Counted from the first letter of the stretch, positions 8,622 through 17,066 are shown. The stretch: DNA of 24,385 bases from Solirubrobacterales bacterium (GCA_003151895.1 PLYX01000028.1:13594-37978); one strand, 5' to 3'. Made by a program: numbers and translations. The notes: generated from the sequence alone by a model not told the origin.

Positions 8622-9353
8622 CTAACTACGCACGAAGACCCCGTCGAACTCGTAGGCGCGCATCCGCGGGTCGGACTCGACGGGAAAGATGCCGCTGGGG
8701 GTGAACCCGAGCTCACGCATCGTAGTGAGCGATTCGATGTAGTAGGGGGACCCTTCGTAGATCGGGATCACCGACATCTCTATCTCGATGCCGACGACGC
8801 GATCGACTAGAGCGCTCGCACCGGCAAGTACTCGGAGGTCGTAACCCTGGGTGTCGATCTTGAGGAAGATCCGCTCATACGGCAGCTCGGATGCCAGGCG
8901 GTCGAGTGTCTCGACGGGGACCTCCTCGGCACGCTTCGTCCGCATCCCCTCATATGTCGCCAGGTAATCGTCCGTCGGCGGCAGGAACGACGAGACGCTG
9001 CTGGACATTGCGACGTTCATCGTCAGCATCCCGGGCTGATCGCCCAGGGCGACCTGATGGGTGGTCCACAACGGATCCTTCGCGGCGAGTCTGGCAAGCT
9101 CGACGTAGGCCTCGGGCACCGGCTCGAACGAGATGAGGGGCCCACGATATCCAGCGCCCCTGAGCATCGAGGCGAACTGGCCTCGGTTCGCTCCCACATC
9201 TAGCACGCAGTCCGCCCGATAGGTCTCGAGCAGCCTCGCGAGGTGGTAGGGCGCACCGAGGCGGTTCGGGGCTCGCTCCAAGGACAGTCCCACCCGCGCC
9301 AATCCTCGTCGCACCGCGTGCTTGCTGACGCTGGCGATGCTCGTGCGGGCCAT
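8622..9353 (-). CDS. FkbM-family methyltransferase
   Basis: A 243-aa SAM-dependent O-methyltransferase of the FkbM family, frequent in surface-glycan loci, where it methylates sugar hydroxyls. Motif I is VLDVGANRGQF (residues 50-60), followed by ISFEPVPEAY (about 75-83), HQVALGD (99-105), and the family-specific FLKIDTQGYDLRVL near 163-176, in which the Asp is typical of FkbM enzymes. It ends with the normal YEFDGVFVR. The length is typical and the ATG at 9353 gives a complete N terminus. The gene stands alone among degraded sequence: a hairpin lies immediately downstream and a broken zinc-knuckle ORF is encoded on the other strand upstream. The gene itself shows no damage, which suggests it is still selected. 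Confidence 0.92.
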   Translation of the reverse strand: MARTSIASVSKHAVRRGLARVGLSLERAPNRLGAPYHLARLLETYRADCVLDVGANRGQFASMLRGAGYRGPLISFEPVPEAYVELARLAAKDPLWTTHQVALGDQPGMLTMNVAMSSSVSSFLPPTDDYLATYEGMRTKRAEEVPVETLDRLASELPYERIFLKIDTQGYDLRVLAGASALVDRVVGIEIEMSVIPIYEGSPYYIESLTTMRELGFTPSGIFPVESDPRMRAYEFDGVFVRS

Positions 9354-9438
9354 CGGGGGAACCTACCAGAAGCCGAGCCGCGCCTTGCGGCGAGCGCCGG
9401 ACGCCGCCGCACCTGGCGGAGATTGTGAGGCCGGCACC

Positions 9439-9632
9439 GTGAGCCGCTGCCCGGCATGTGGAGCTTCGCTGGAGGGCTGGCGTCGGCAGGCTCGCCACTG
9501 CTCGGCAAATGCCGCGCCGAGGCGTCTCGTGAGCAGCGGATTCTGAGCGGCGCTGGAGCGGACGGCTACTACACGCTGCCCGAGTATCGCTCCACGCGTA
9601 GAAACCGTGCAGATCGCCCTGAGCGAGCCATG
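9439..9632 (+). pseudogene. small zinc-knuckle protein, frameshifted
   Basis: From the GTG at 9439 the frame reads VSRCPACGASLEGWRRQARHCSA, a CxxC followed by a third Cys. Around 9512-9520 the coding pattern jumps frame and continues as CRAEASREQRILSGAGADGYY and LPEYRSTRRNRA. Joined by a one-base correction this gives a four-cysteine zinc knuckle (CxxC...CxxxC) with a basic tail, a type of small ORF I associate with actinobacterial genomes. Function is unknown; nucleic-acid binding is possible. As it stands the gene is broken. Confidence 0.5.
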
Positions 9633-9693
9633 AGGGATGTATGCCCAGGGGGGCGGCCCGTGCCCGTAGGCACAGGCCATCACCCAGGCCCTC

Positions 9694-10190
9694 GTGGATG
9701 CCGATGACGTCGCTGGAGACGGAGTCGATCGTAAAGTGGCCGCCCCCTTTTGCGCAGGAGTCCTCCGCTATCAGCGTGAGCGTATGCGTCGTGCTGTGAC
9801 CCGGCTCGACCAACCGTTCGGACGCACTCAATTCCAAATTAGAGCCGGCCCCCCCTGATGAATCGAGCAAGCTATTGTGTCCGACGCCCGTCCAGACCAT
9901 CTGGAAAGTTGCTTCCCCTTCTTCCTCGGTTGTAGGATCGTTTGTAAACTCTTCTGAGACGGTCCTGCCGTCAAACTGCACGAACATCGCCAGATTCCCC
10001 GCGCGCGGCGCAAATCCGTCGTTTCCTTCTTGTTCTTCGCACGGCACGTCGACCCTCCGAGGCCGAGTTATGGTGAACTGGCCGATTAGTTCCTCGGGTT
10101 CTTCCGGCCCCTGCGTCCATGTGGCGCCTGTCAGCGGGACTGGCTGCGCGCTCCACTATGCGGCGCTCGGCTCCGTCACTGTCGTGTAGG
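9694..10190 (-). pseudogene. C-terminal remnant of an extracellular beta-rich protein
   Basis: Read on the minus strand from 10190, the frame gives YTTVTEPSAA, a TAG at 10156-10158 where CAG (Gln) would fit, then WSAQPVPLTGATWTQ, EELIGQFTITRPRRVDVPC, a stretch with VQFDGRTVSEEF, VEPGHSTTHTLTLIAEDSC and GGGHFTIDSVSSDVIGIH. The two cysteines, alternating hydrophobic strands and HTLT...DSC...FTIDS pattern look like a secreted beta-sandwich module. The start of the protein is missing: at 10191 the sequence switches abruptly to a duplicated methyltransferase fragment. The normal stop is also lost, since the frame runs on into Arg/Ala-rich sequence. I do not recognise a named family. Confidence 0.5.
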
Positions 10191-10490
10191 GGCGACGTCC
10201 GTGATGTCACAGACGCGGATGTCACCTGCCCGAAGCTCATGCCAGCGGTCGATATAGAATCCCGAACCGGACCCATATCAAGCACGGTATTGAGATCCTC
10301 CTCAACCACGAGCGGCGTAACTGTGCGCAGGAAGACACGACGCCTCAGGCGGTACATCCACTGGTTGAACGGCTTGCCAAGGCCAGCGTACCCGACCGTC
10401 GACAAGTCCGTGGACGTCGCCAAACGCTTCTCCCAGTAATCCTTTGTATCAAACGGGGACGAGGTCGACACACGCGGAGTGATAGCGAGT
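10191..10490 (-). pseudogene. duplicated methyltransferase fragment, frameshifted
   Basis: A second copy of the first ~95 codons of the methyltransferase at 7143-7964. It starts with the same VSTSSPFDTKDYWEKR and NQWMYRLRRRVFLRTV, but a one-base deletion just before the SAM-binding glycine motif shifts the frame (VLDMGPVRDS instead of VLDVGSGSGF). It lacks the rest of the enzyme. It is fused on its left to an unrelated protein remnant and on its right to the acetyltransferase region. Confidence 0.88.
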
Positions 10491-10525
10491 GGTCGACGGG
10501 TCCGTCGCGTCGTTATTATGTGGGC

Positions 10526-11105
10526 GTGCCGCGAAAAGGACCGACGAAATGGCTGCGTCGCCGGCTTGACCGTGTGCTCGGTCTTGCCTGACATCCAGTG
10601 GCTCTCGCAGCACGGACTGCGCGTCGGAAGGAACGTTACATCGGTGGAAGCTGTCACTTTGATCTCGGCTTTCTGGCGCTCATCTCCATAGATGATGACG
10701 CCACGATCTCGCCCGGGGTTCGTATCATCGCCCACGATGCGAGCATGCGTCACCCTACTGGGCATGCCCTTATCGCCCGTATGCACCTTGGCAAACGCGT
10801 ATACATCAGCGCGGGAGCGATCCTCCTTCCCAGCGTAAGCTTGGGACAGGGCACGATCGTTGGCGCTGGCGCCGTCGTCCGGGGCGATGTTCCCCCACCC
10901 AGGTAGTCTTGTGGTCGGTAATCCTGCGCAAGTCGTCAGGTCGGTCGAGGAGTTTGCTAGTCGTCACCGCCAACGCCAGGCCGGTCGTCCCAGCTATCCA
11001 CTGCAGCTTTTCGGCGGTGGGCCAGCGACGACGGTCGAGATGACAGACTCGGAAATTGGATGCATCCTCAACGAGCTTGCCGACGGTTCTGCATACGTCG
11101 CTTAA
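10526..11105 (+). pseudogene. hexapeptide-repeat acetyltransferase with frameshifts
   Basis: A left-handed beta-helix O-acetyltransferase (maltose acetyltransferase/NodL-like), which would acetylate a sugar, is spread over two frames. The GTG at 10526 gives a basic start with KWLRRRLDRVLGLA and hits TGA at 10589-10591; the next frame gives DIQWLSQHGLRVGRNV; the first frame resumes at YIGGSCHFDLGFLALISI and runs through DDATISPGVRIIAHDAS and VSLGQGTIVGAGAVVRGDVPP; the third break near 10895 shifts to GSLVVGNPAQVVRSVEEF. Joining the pieces restores a normal-length family member, so the gene was lost recently, or the assembly has indel errors here. Its C terminus lies 5 bp from the convergent GT4 gene at 11111. 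Confidence 0.82.
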
Positions 11106-11110
11106 TGAGC

Positions 11111-12304
11111 TCAAGCGAGCGCAGCGCGATAAGAGTCGGCCAAGGCGGTCCCAAGCGTCGATGGAGAATAGCGAAGTCTGACCCACTGCCGGGAAACGCT
11201 CGCCCGCTGGCGCCAAGCCTCCGGTGATGCCGCGATGACCCAGGAAAGCGAGTCGGAGATCCCGCGGGCAAGGACGGTCGGGTCTCCGGGCGGCACGAGC
11301 TCATGACGATACGGCGGCGGACATGTCTCGGGTAGCCCGCCACTCGAGGTGGCAACCACAGGAACACCAACCGCCATAGCCTCCTTGAAGATCATCGAGG
11401 ATGCCTCCGCTTGTCCATTCGGCATAACACGGCTGGGTATCACAACCAGATGGGCCTTTACGAGCTTATTGATGACCTCCTCGCGATCGCATACCCCTCT
11501 AAAGAAGACGCTCCCCTCCAATGCAAGTTCGCGAACCAAATGCTCGAGTGCTGGCCGTTGGGGACCGTCGCCGATGATTTCGAGCCTGGCATCTCGATGA
11601 TGATCCAGCACCTGCGCCATGGCACCCAACAAGACGTCAGCGCCCTTCACGGGCACGAGCCGTCCCACAAAAAGGATCCGTAGTGGATCGAGCGCCGGCC
11701 GCCCCGTAGAAAACGGCAGCCGGTCAATCGGCACCGCAGGGCGCACAAGGTCAATCGGGCCCTCGTAACCTAGTTGCCGCAGGCGGCCCTCGACGAAATC
11801 AGAGACCGCAATGAGACGACTAGCGGCCGCGAACACCCGCGCGTACGGGCCCGCATCGAGCCGGGGTGGATAGCGCTGTCGCCGCCATCGGGCGGGGGTG
11901 CCCGCCGCGGAGGCGTCGGTTCCATAAAAAGTCACGACCAGCGGGACGTCGAGACGGTTTGCAAGGACGGCTCCGTATGGCGCGGCCCACCCGAAGTGCG
12001 CATGCACCAGACCAATCCGCCACGCCTGTGCCCGTGGAGCCGCTGTCATGGCGAAAGAAGCGAGCCTGCCTTTGCTCACATAAGGTCGCCGGTAAAGCGC
12101 TCGCCCTACCAAGCGCTGCAATGCAAAAGGCGTTGGGGCACAATACAAGCGATCAGGCCAGATAAAATCAACCGGCTGATGCACACGGAGGGTTGCGACA
12201 TATGGCGTCCAACCCTCGCGTCCAACAGCGGAAACAGCATCTCCTATAAACGACTCCGTAGGAACGCCAAGGTCAGTTATCACATGAACGACAGGCTTGC
12301 TCAT
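11111..12304 (-). CDS. GT4-family glycosyltransferase
   Basis: A 397-aa GT-B retaining glycosyltransferase of the surface-polysaccharide pathway. The N-terminal domain has HVITDLGVPTESFIGD and LVHAHFGWAAPYGAVLANRL; VVTFYGTDAS matches the acceptor-side loop of colanic acid WcaL/WcaC-type enzymes. The donor domain has ILFVGRLVPVKGADVLL, LEIIGDGPQRPAL and VFFRGV, and EASSMIFKEAMAVGVPVVAT carries the E-x7-E pair. A good Shine-Dalgarno (GAGGAAG) lies just upstream of the ATG at 12304. The gene starts 9 nt after the end of the flippase gene on the same strand, so the two form an operon with the flippase first. The break in the facing acetyltransferase gene does not affect it. Confidence 0.92.
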   Translation of the reverse strand: MSKPVVHVITDLGVPTESFIGDAVSAVGREGWTPYVATLRVHQPVDFIWPDRLYCAPTPFALQRLVGRALYRRPYVSKGRLASFAMTAAPRAQAWRIGLVHAHFGWAAPYGAVLANRLDVPLVVTFYGTDASAAGTPARWRRQRYPPRLDAGPYARVFAAASRLIAVSDFVEGRLRQLGYEGPIDLVRPAVPIDRLPFSTGRPALDPLRILFVGRLVPVKGADVLLGAMAQVLDHHRDARLEIIGDGPQRPALEHLVRELALEGSVFFRGVCDREEVINKLVKAHLVVIPSRVMPNGQAEASSMIFKEAMAVGVPVVATSSGGLPETCPPPYRHELVPPGDPTVLARGISDSLSWVIAASPEAWRQRASVSRQWVRLRYSPSTLGTALADSYRAALA

Positions 12305-12313
12305 CTTACTTCC

Positions 12314-13807
12314 TCAGTTATCTGACTTTGTCGTCGTGGCCTGATTCTGAGATAGGAAAGTCGTTATTGGTCGCAACCGAGTCAGAGCGGTCTTTACAGA
12401 CACGGTCTCACCAAGCAGACATCCAGCCAAACCAACCCCTCCTAGCGTCAAGACAATACGCAAACCCAGGGTAGGAAGACTTAGTGCCTCCCCGAGTCTG
12501 TTAGGCAATAGCACAAGACAGAAACCGATATATAGGAACACAACGATGGAGGCCAAGACTAGTGATCGCCACCGATGTGGTACTTGGTAATAACGTTGAC
12601 TGGCAAGCATTAGGACGACAAGCCAAGCGATTGACGTAAGACAGGTACCAACCGCAGCACCCATTATGCCAAAAGGCGGTATGAAAAGGAGACACAATAT
12701 ACCATTTAGGAGTCCCGCGAGTACGGTAATTATCGCCATCAGCGTAGTCTTCTTAGCAAACATAAGTCCCGGGGCAAAGAAGTACATGCCCGAGAAGAGC
12801 GCCGATACTACCAGGAAAGGTACCACCGTTGAGGCTCGTTGGTACGCACTCGCAGCAACTAGCCGGACCAAGGGTGTAGCAAAGAGCGACAAAGCCGTGA
12901 CGGCGGAGAGGGCTATCAACATAAAAAATCGGAGGAATCGGGCGATTGCTGGAGGAGTCGCTAGGTCCTTTCTCTTGGCAAGGAACAATGGGGTAGCTGC
13001 ACTCTGAAAGCCAACGAGAAGGAGGGTCACGATTGTGGCGATGCGGCTGCCAACTCCGTACACGCCCACCTCGGAAACCGACTTGAGATGCTGGATCAAA
13101 AGGCGGTCGGCATAGAGGTTTAGAAACACGCCGACATTCGACAACACCAGAGGCGCCGAATAAGTGAGCATCTCCCGCAAGCGGCCAGTAAAGAATTCGT
13201 GACCGAAATAGCGTCGAGCCACAACGGCAACATAGGCTAGTGCGACGGCGCTTCCGGTGAGTTGACCCCACAGGGCACCACGAATCCCCAAGTGGAGGTA
13301 AAAGACAAAAATCACGGCTGGCAAGGCGGTGAAGAGTGCATTCAGTACGCTCGCAATCGCGTAGGCAACTGCGCGAAATTCCCAGCGAAGTTGAGCTTGA
13401 GCGAAGGTGAGTATACCTTGGACAACAGTCCACATGATCGCGATTCGCACGAGATCGCCCAAGCCGGGCTTACCAAGCAAAATTTGTGCAATCCTTGAAG
13501 CAAAAAGGGTTACACTCAATCCAAGTGTGCAGTACCAGGCGAGAGTAAAGTACAGACCTGTTGAAGCGTAGGCGCGACGCAACGCGAGATTTGGCTCACC
13601 AGTTGCGAAACGACCCACGGCTTGATACATCTGAAGCGCCCCTATTAGGATGATAAACGTTCCGCTGAAAGTTAGAATTTCAAGGATGCCATATTCGTAT
13701 GGAATAAAGTGATGCGCGTATAGAGGAAAAAGAAAGAACGCCATCCCGGAGCTAACCGCGCTGGGAATAGCGTAAATTACGCTATCGCGAAAAAGATGCC
13801 GGAGCAT
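12314..13807 (-). CDS. Wzx-type polysaccharide flippase
   Basis: A 497-aa inner-membrane protein of the MOP (oligosaccharidyl-lipid/polysaccharide export) superfamily, which flips the undecaprenyl-linked repeat unit to the outer face. About 12-14 hydrophobic segments are visible. The N terminus RHLFRDSVIYAIPSAVSSGMA and the following FLFPLYAHHFIPYEYGILEI are characteristic, as are LNLYADRLLIQ and YGVGSRIATIVTLLLVGFQSAATPLF in the second half. The short hydrophilic tail ends TTTKSDN. The gene is less GC-rich than its surroundings, common for Wzx/Wzy genes and consistent with horizontal exchange. It is followed after 9 nt by a GT4 gene, and its upstream side is a gene-free kilobase with strong hairpins. 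Confidence 0.92.
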   Translation of the reverse strand: MLRHLFRDSVIYAIPSAVSSGMAFFLFPLYAHHFIPYEYGILEILTFSGTFIILIGALQMYQAVGRFATGEPNLALRRAYASTGLYFTLAWYCTLGLSVTLFASRIAQILLGKPGLGDLVRIAIMWTVVQGILTFAQAQLRWEFRAVAYAIASVLNALFTALPAVIFVFYLHLGIRGALWGQLTGSAVALAYVAVVARRYFGHEFFTGRLREMLTYSAPLVLSNVGVFLNLYADRLLIQHLKSVSEVGVYGVGSRIATIVTLLLVGFQSAATPLFLAKRKDLATPPAIARFLRFFMLIALSAVTALSLFATPLVRLVAASAYQRASTVVPFLVVSALFSGMYFFAPGLMFAKKTTLMAIITVLAGLLNGILCLLFIPPFGIMGAAVGTCLTSIAWLVVLMLASQRYYQVPHRWRSLVLASIVVFLYIGFCLVLLPNRLGEALSLPTLGLRIVLTLGGVGLAGCLLGETVSVKTALTRLRPITTFLSQNQATTTKSDN

Positions 13808-13843
13808 TTGAGCTCACACAGACAGACAGACACAGACTTCGTC

Positions 13844-13866
13844 GTGTTTCGCTGCGGGCGAAACAC
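13844..13866. repeat. hairpin, 9-bp stem
   Basis: GTGTTTCGC and GCGAAACAC form a perfect stem around the 5-nt loop TGCGG, about 40 bp upstream of the flippase start codon. It could lie in the 5' leader of that operon. Confidence 0.6.
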
Positions 13867-13881
13867 CTGACATTGGACCCC

Positions 13882-13907
13882 TCGGACTTGTGCCGGCACA
13901 AGTCCGA
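13882..13907. repeat. perfect 26-bp palindrome
   Basis: The two 13-nt arms, TCGGACTTGTGCC and its exact complement, meet with no spacer. A loop-free palindrome of this length is a candidate operator or recombinase site rather than a hairpin terminator. It lies about 75-100 bp upstream of the flippase operon. Confidence 0.7.
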
Positions 13908-14091
13908 CCGTGAAAGCGAAAAAGTTGCGGTGTCGGTGCCCGCGTCCAGGCAGACTGGCGAAGCTGACACGGCGAGCCGTCCGGGCACGCGGGCCACAAG
14001 GCGAGTGACGGGATCTGGTGACAGGCGATGGTTGGGAACGTGGGGGTGTTTTGTGTTTGCGTCTCTTCAACCCGCCTGCCGTCCCCCGGCC

Positions 14092-14114
14092 CTCCGGTGT
14101 GCGTGAGACCGGAG
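14092..14114. repeat. hairpin, 7-bp stem
   Basis: CTCCGGT and ACCGGAG pair perfectly around the 9-nt loop GTGCGTGAG. No gene is adjacent. Confidence 0.5.
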
Positions 14115-14725
14115 CATATGGGTTCCTGGAGACAGCACGGTGCGTTTATGCGAGCGCGAGCGGACCGTTCGAAAGCCGACCCATGATCACCGGGCCGATG
14201 TTGACCTCCACGCCGCCAACACCCAGCGAGGGCTGCACACCGGACTCCGTACAAGCCAGAAACACACTGAAAAATAACCCCAAACTTTGCGTCCAGATTT
14301 TGGGAGCAGGTGTCATATAGGTACATGTCGCCAAGGGCACCCGTGTTGGGCCGTAACTGAGGGTAGCACTGGGAGTCAAACCCATCGGCAGAGGTACACC
14401 ACGAACGACGAGAAGTTGCTCGTAGATGTCCCGGTACCGATACGTTCACGAGGGGCCTCAGGGCGATTGGCATCGTGGGGTGGATTGTACGGACCCCGCC
14501 TCGCCATCGTCTCCACGTGTGGCAGATCCGAGAGGATGCTTGGTTGGACTCGGCCGTGTTGGCTCAGGTCGGGGGGCGCACCAGACGATCCTCGGTAGGC
14601 GTTCACGGGGTGTCGTTGGCGTGAGCAGGATGGCCGGCCCCCGCTTTTCGGTCCACCACGAGTGAGAGGGTGGTGGATGTAGTGCCGGGAACATAGCGGC
14701 CTGCTCGGACAGACCAAGCCCTGGT

Positions 14726-14788
14726 GCCGTGACCATCGCCGAGGAGCCGGAGCCCGTAGGGCGAAGGCGATACGGCGATGGTCACGGC
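14726..14788. repeat. 16-bp inverted repeat with 31-bp loop
   Basis: The arms 14726-14741 (GCCGTGACCATCGCCG) and 14773-14788 are exact complements. The structure lies about 70 bp beyond the 3' end of the IS3 transposase fragment at 14856 and may be a relic of an element end or a REP-like hairpin. Confidence 0.65.
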
Positions 14789-14855
14789 GCGCGCCGCCGG
14801 ACCGACCCCCCCTCGTCGCTGGCTCGGCGTCACAGCTGCGGGCGAGGCGGTGCGC

Positions 14856-15212
14856 TCACGCGGCGATCGGCGTCGGCTCGCGGGCCGTCCAGTCCGCGGC
14901 GAACACGGCCGGGGCGCGCATCCCGAGCGATGAGTGCGGCCGGCGGTGGTTGTAGTCCTCCTGCCAGTCGCCGATCACCACGCGCGCCTCGGCCAGACAG
15001 GAGAACTCCTCGACGTCGAGCAGCTCGTCACGCACGCGGGAGTGGAAGGACTCGACGTACGGGTTCTGCCACGGTGAGCCCGGCTCGATGAACGCCGTGC
15101 CGGTGCCCGAGAGCTCACACCAGTCCCGGAGCGTGTGCGCGGTCATCTCCGGGCCGTTGTCGCACCGCAGGTGCGCAGGCGCCCCGCGCTGCGCGGCGAG
15201 CCGCTCCATGCT
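14856..15212 (-). pseudogene. IS3-family transposase, C-terminal fragment
   Basis: The C-terminal half of an IS3 OrfB DDE transposase: MERLAAQRGAPAHLRCDNGPE (second catalytic Asp), RDWCELSGTGTAFIEPGSPWQNPYVESF (catalytic Glu), VVIGDWQEDYNHRRPHSSLG and PAVFAADWTAREP before the TGA. The 3' half is intact, but homology stops near 15212 at a small TGCTGTA tandem repeat. The first catalytic Asp region, the HTH and OrfA are gone; the frame is open further, to 15302, without similarity. It differs clearly from the fragment at 6600-7128, so two separate IS3 elements have decayed here. Confidence 0.88.
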
Positions 15213-15379
15213 GTATGCTGTATGCAGCGCATTCCTAACACGTATCGACGAAAGCGGCGTTGCCATCGTGACCAGCGAATTTGTTAGCCACAAGATGTTC
15301 ATTCGTTTAATTTGCGAGAAAAGGTGTCAACACGTTGCTGGCGCGTGGGGTTAGAAAAACAGCGCTGCCAGTCAAGCGA

Positions 15380-16045
15380 TCACTTCACTGCTACTAGCGA
15401 CTTGGTCAATACTGCAGCCTTCTCGCGCACGATCTCTGATCCCGGAAAATAGTGCTTCATTGCAGTCACGTCGATAAGCTCTATTTCAAGAGTTCGCGGG
15501 ATTGCCTCACCCACAGACCTTACGCGCGCATAGCTTCCAACAGGCCATCTCGCTGTCACGTGGGCCTTGGCCGAGACTGAAAGATGCTGAAAAAATGGGA
15601 ACAGCCAATGAGGCTCGATCGGGAAGTAGCGGTACGGCGTCTGTATCCAGTGGTGTTCGGCGAAACGATGGACCGTTCCGGCAAAGCGTTCTCGGCGCCA
15701 ATGACCACCTACGTGCTCTATCACGGAGTTTGAGTAGATGAGGTCAAAATGCTCGGCAGAGAGGGCAGCTGGTGGATCACATGCATCTCCCACCATCGTT
15801 ACGACCCGGTCATCGTCCTGAGAATTCTCCGATCTTGCGCGTCCGATGGAGAGATTGAGCAGCACCAGCTGGTTCGGGCGTTTTGGCGCAAGTCGCCATG
15901 AGTCCAGTGTGCCGCCGATATCCAACACGCGCATCTCATCGAGATCGGGGAAGCGCTCGGCCAGGCGTGTCCAGCGACGCTGTCTATATCTTGTGCTCAA
16001 GGAGTCCGGCCGCGAGGGATCCCAGAGTCGCTGGTCGACACGCAT
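15380..16045 (-). CDS. class I SAM-dependent methyltransferase
   Basis: A 221-aa methyltransferase from the ATG at 16045 (MRVDQRLWDPSRPDSLSTRYR). The motif I region is MRVLDIGGTLDSW, followed by QLVLLNLSIG, VVTMVGDACD and FDLIYSNSVIEHVGGHW, the last typical of methyltransferases acting on sugars or other small molecules. WIQTPYRYFPIEPHWLFPFFQHL is a conserved feature of this subgroup in glycan loci. The frame is open upstream to 16183, but those residues are antisense to the dehydrogenase fragment, so I reject the longer start. A TATAAT hexamer at 16053-16058 lies 7 nt upstream of the ATG, which would fit a leaderless transcript, but no matching -35 box is seen and no Shine-Dalgarno is present. 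Confidence 0.82.
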   Translation of the reverse strand: MRVDQRLWDPSRPDSLSTRYRQRRWTRLAERFPDLDEMRVLDIGGTLDSWRLAPKRPNQLVLLNLSIGRARSENSQDDDRVVTMVGDACDPPAALSAEHFDLIYSNSVIEHVGGHWRRERFAGTVHRFAEHHWIQTPYRYFPIEPHWLFPFFQHLSVSAKAHVTARWPVGSYARVRSVGEAIPRTLEIELIDVTAMKHYFPGSEIVREKAAVLTKSLVAVK

Positions 16046-16082
16046 TGGAGATATTATAGGGATCACGATAAGAGCACGCAGC

Positions 16083-17066
16083 GAGCCCGATCTCGGTTCG
16101 CTGATCGACTCCACACAGGCACTCGCGGAGGTGTTGCAGACCGACCAGCTGGTGGTGCTCGAGTCCACCACATACCCCGGCACTACGCGCGAACGGGTCG
16201 TGCCGCTGCTGGAGGAGTCCGGTCTTGCGGCGGGCCGCGACTTCCACGTCGCGTTCTCCCCCGAGCGCGTGGACCCGGGCAGGACCGACTACACGCTGCG
16301 CAACACCCCCAAGGTCGTGGGCGGGCTCACCGAGGCGTGCGCTGAACGGGCCGAGGCGATCTACGGGATCGTGTGCGATCGACTCGTACGGGTTGGGACC
16401 CTCGAGGCGGCAGAGCTCACGAAGCTGCTTGAGAACATCTTCCGTTCGGTGAACATCGCGCTCGTAAACGAACTCGCGATACTCACCGACCGCATGGGCA
16501 TCGACATCTGGGGGGTCGTGGACGCCGCGTCAACCAAGCCCTACGGGTTCATGCGCTTCGAGCCAGGTCCCGGCATGGGCGGACACTGCCTACCCGTCGA
16601 CCCGTTCTATTTGAGCTGGCGCGCACGCGAGTTCGACATGACAACCGAGTTCATCGAGCTGGCGGGGAAGATCAACCAGCAGATGCCCTACCACTGTGTC
16701 GCAAAGGTCGAGCGGGCCCTCAACGACGCCGGCCGTCCCGTCAAGGGCTCACGCATGGCGATCCTCGGCGTCAGCTACAAGCCAGGCGTAGGCGACATCC
16801 GCGAGTCCCCCGCCCTGAAGATCCTCACGCTGCTGTCCACGCTCGGCGCGGAGTTGCGCTACCACGACCCGCACGTACCCACGCTCCCCGACCACGGCCT
16901 CTCGAGCATCCCCTTGGAGGAGGCGTTGCAGGACGCAGACCTCGCGCTGATCGTCACCGCCCACCCCGGCGTCGACCACGACACGGTCCTCAAACGCGCA
17001 CGCCTGATCGTAGACCTACGCGGCATCACACGCGGAACACGCGTCGAGAACGTCGTGCGGCTATAG
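16083..17066 (+). pseudogene. nucleotide-sugar 6-dehydrogenase, N-terminally truncated (copy A)
   Basis: Most of a UDP-glucose/GDP-mannose dehydrogenase-family enzyme (Ugd/WecC type), which oxidises a nucleotide sugar to the uronate with two NAD+. Homology starts at EPDLGSLIDSTQALAEV; the first ~100 residues, including the NAD-binding GxGYVG Rossmann motif, are missing. The rest looks intact: STTYPGTTRERVVP, FSPERVDPG, the active-site Lys in ELTKLLENIFRSVNIALVNE, the nucleophilic Cys in GMGGHCLPVDPFYLSW, GVSYKPGVGDIRESPALKIL and the C-terminal IVDLRGITRGTRVENVVRL. The frame is open further upstream (to 15846) only as antisense of the methyltransferase gene. Without the NAD domain it cannot work alone. 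Two further damaged copies lie at 19293 and 23897. Confidence 0.88.

Larger units (their letters stand above)
13808..14855. other. gene-free kilobase rich in inverted repeats
   Basis: I find no supportable gene in this ~1 kb stretch. It contains four clear inverted repeats (listed separately) and a short run of ACAG/GACA units at about 13816-13836. Two minus-strand pieces in different frames around 14390-14170 (a Cys-containing stretch with YPQLRPNTGALGDMYLYD, and one ending VEVNIGPVIMGRL) look weakly protein-like and could be a decayed secreted protein. The promoter for the minus-strand flippase operon should lie near 13810-13880, but no convincing -35/-10 pair is visible. Confidence 0.4.

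Noticed and set aside
15846..16082. Longer 5' end for dehydrogenase copy A
   Set aside because: This stretch is antisense to the methyltransferase gene and has no similarity to the dehydrogenase N terminus seen in copies B and C.
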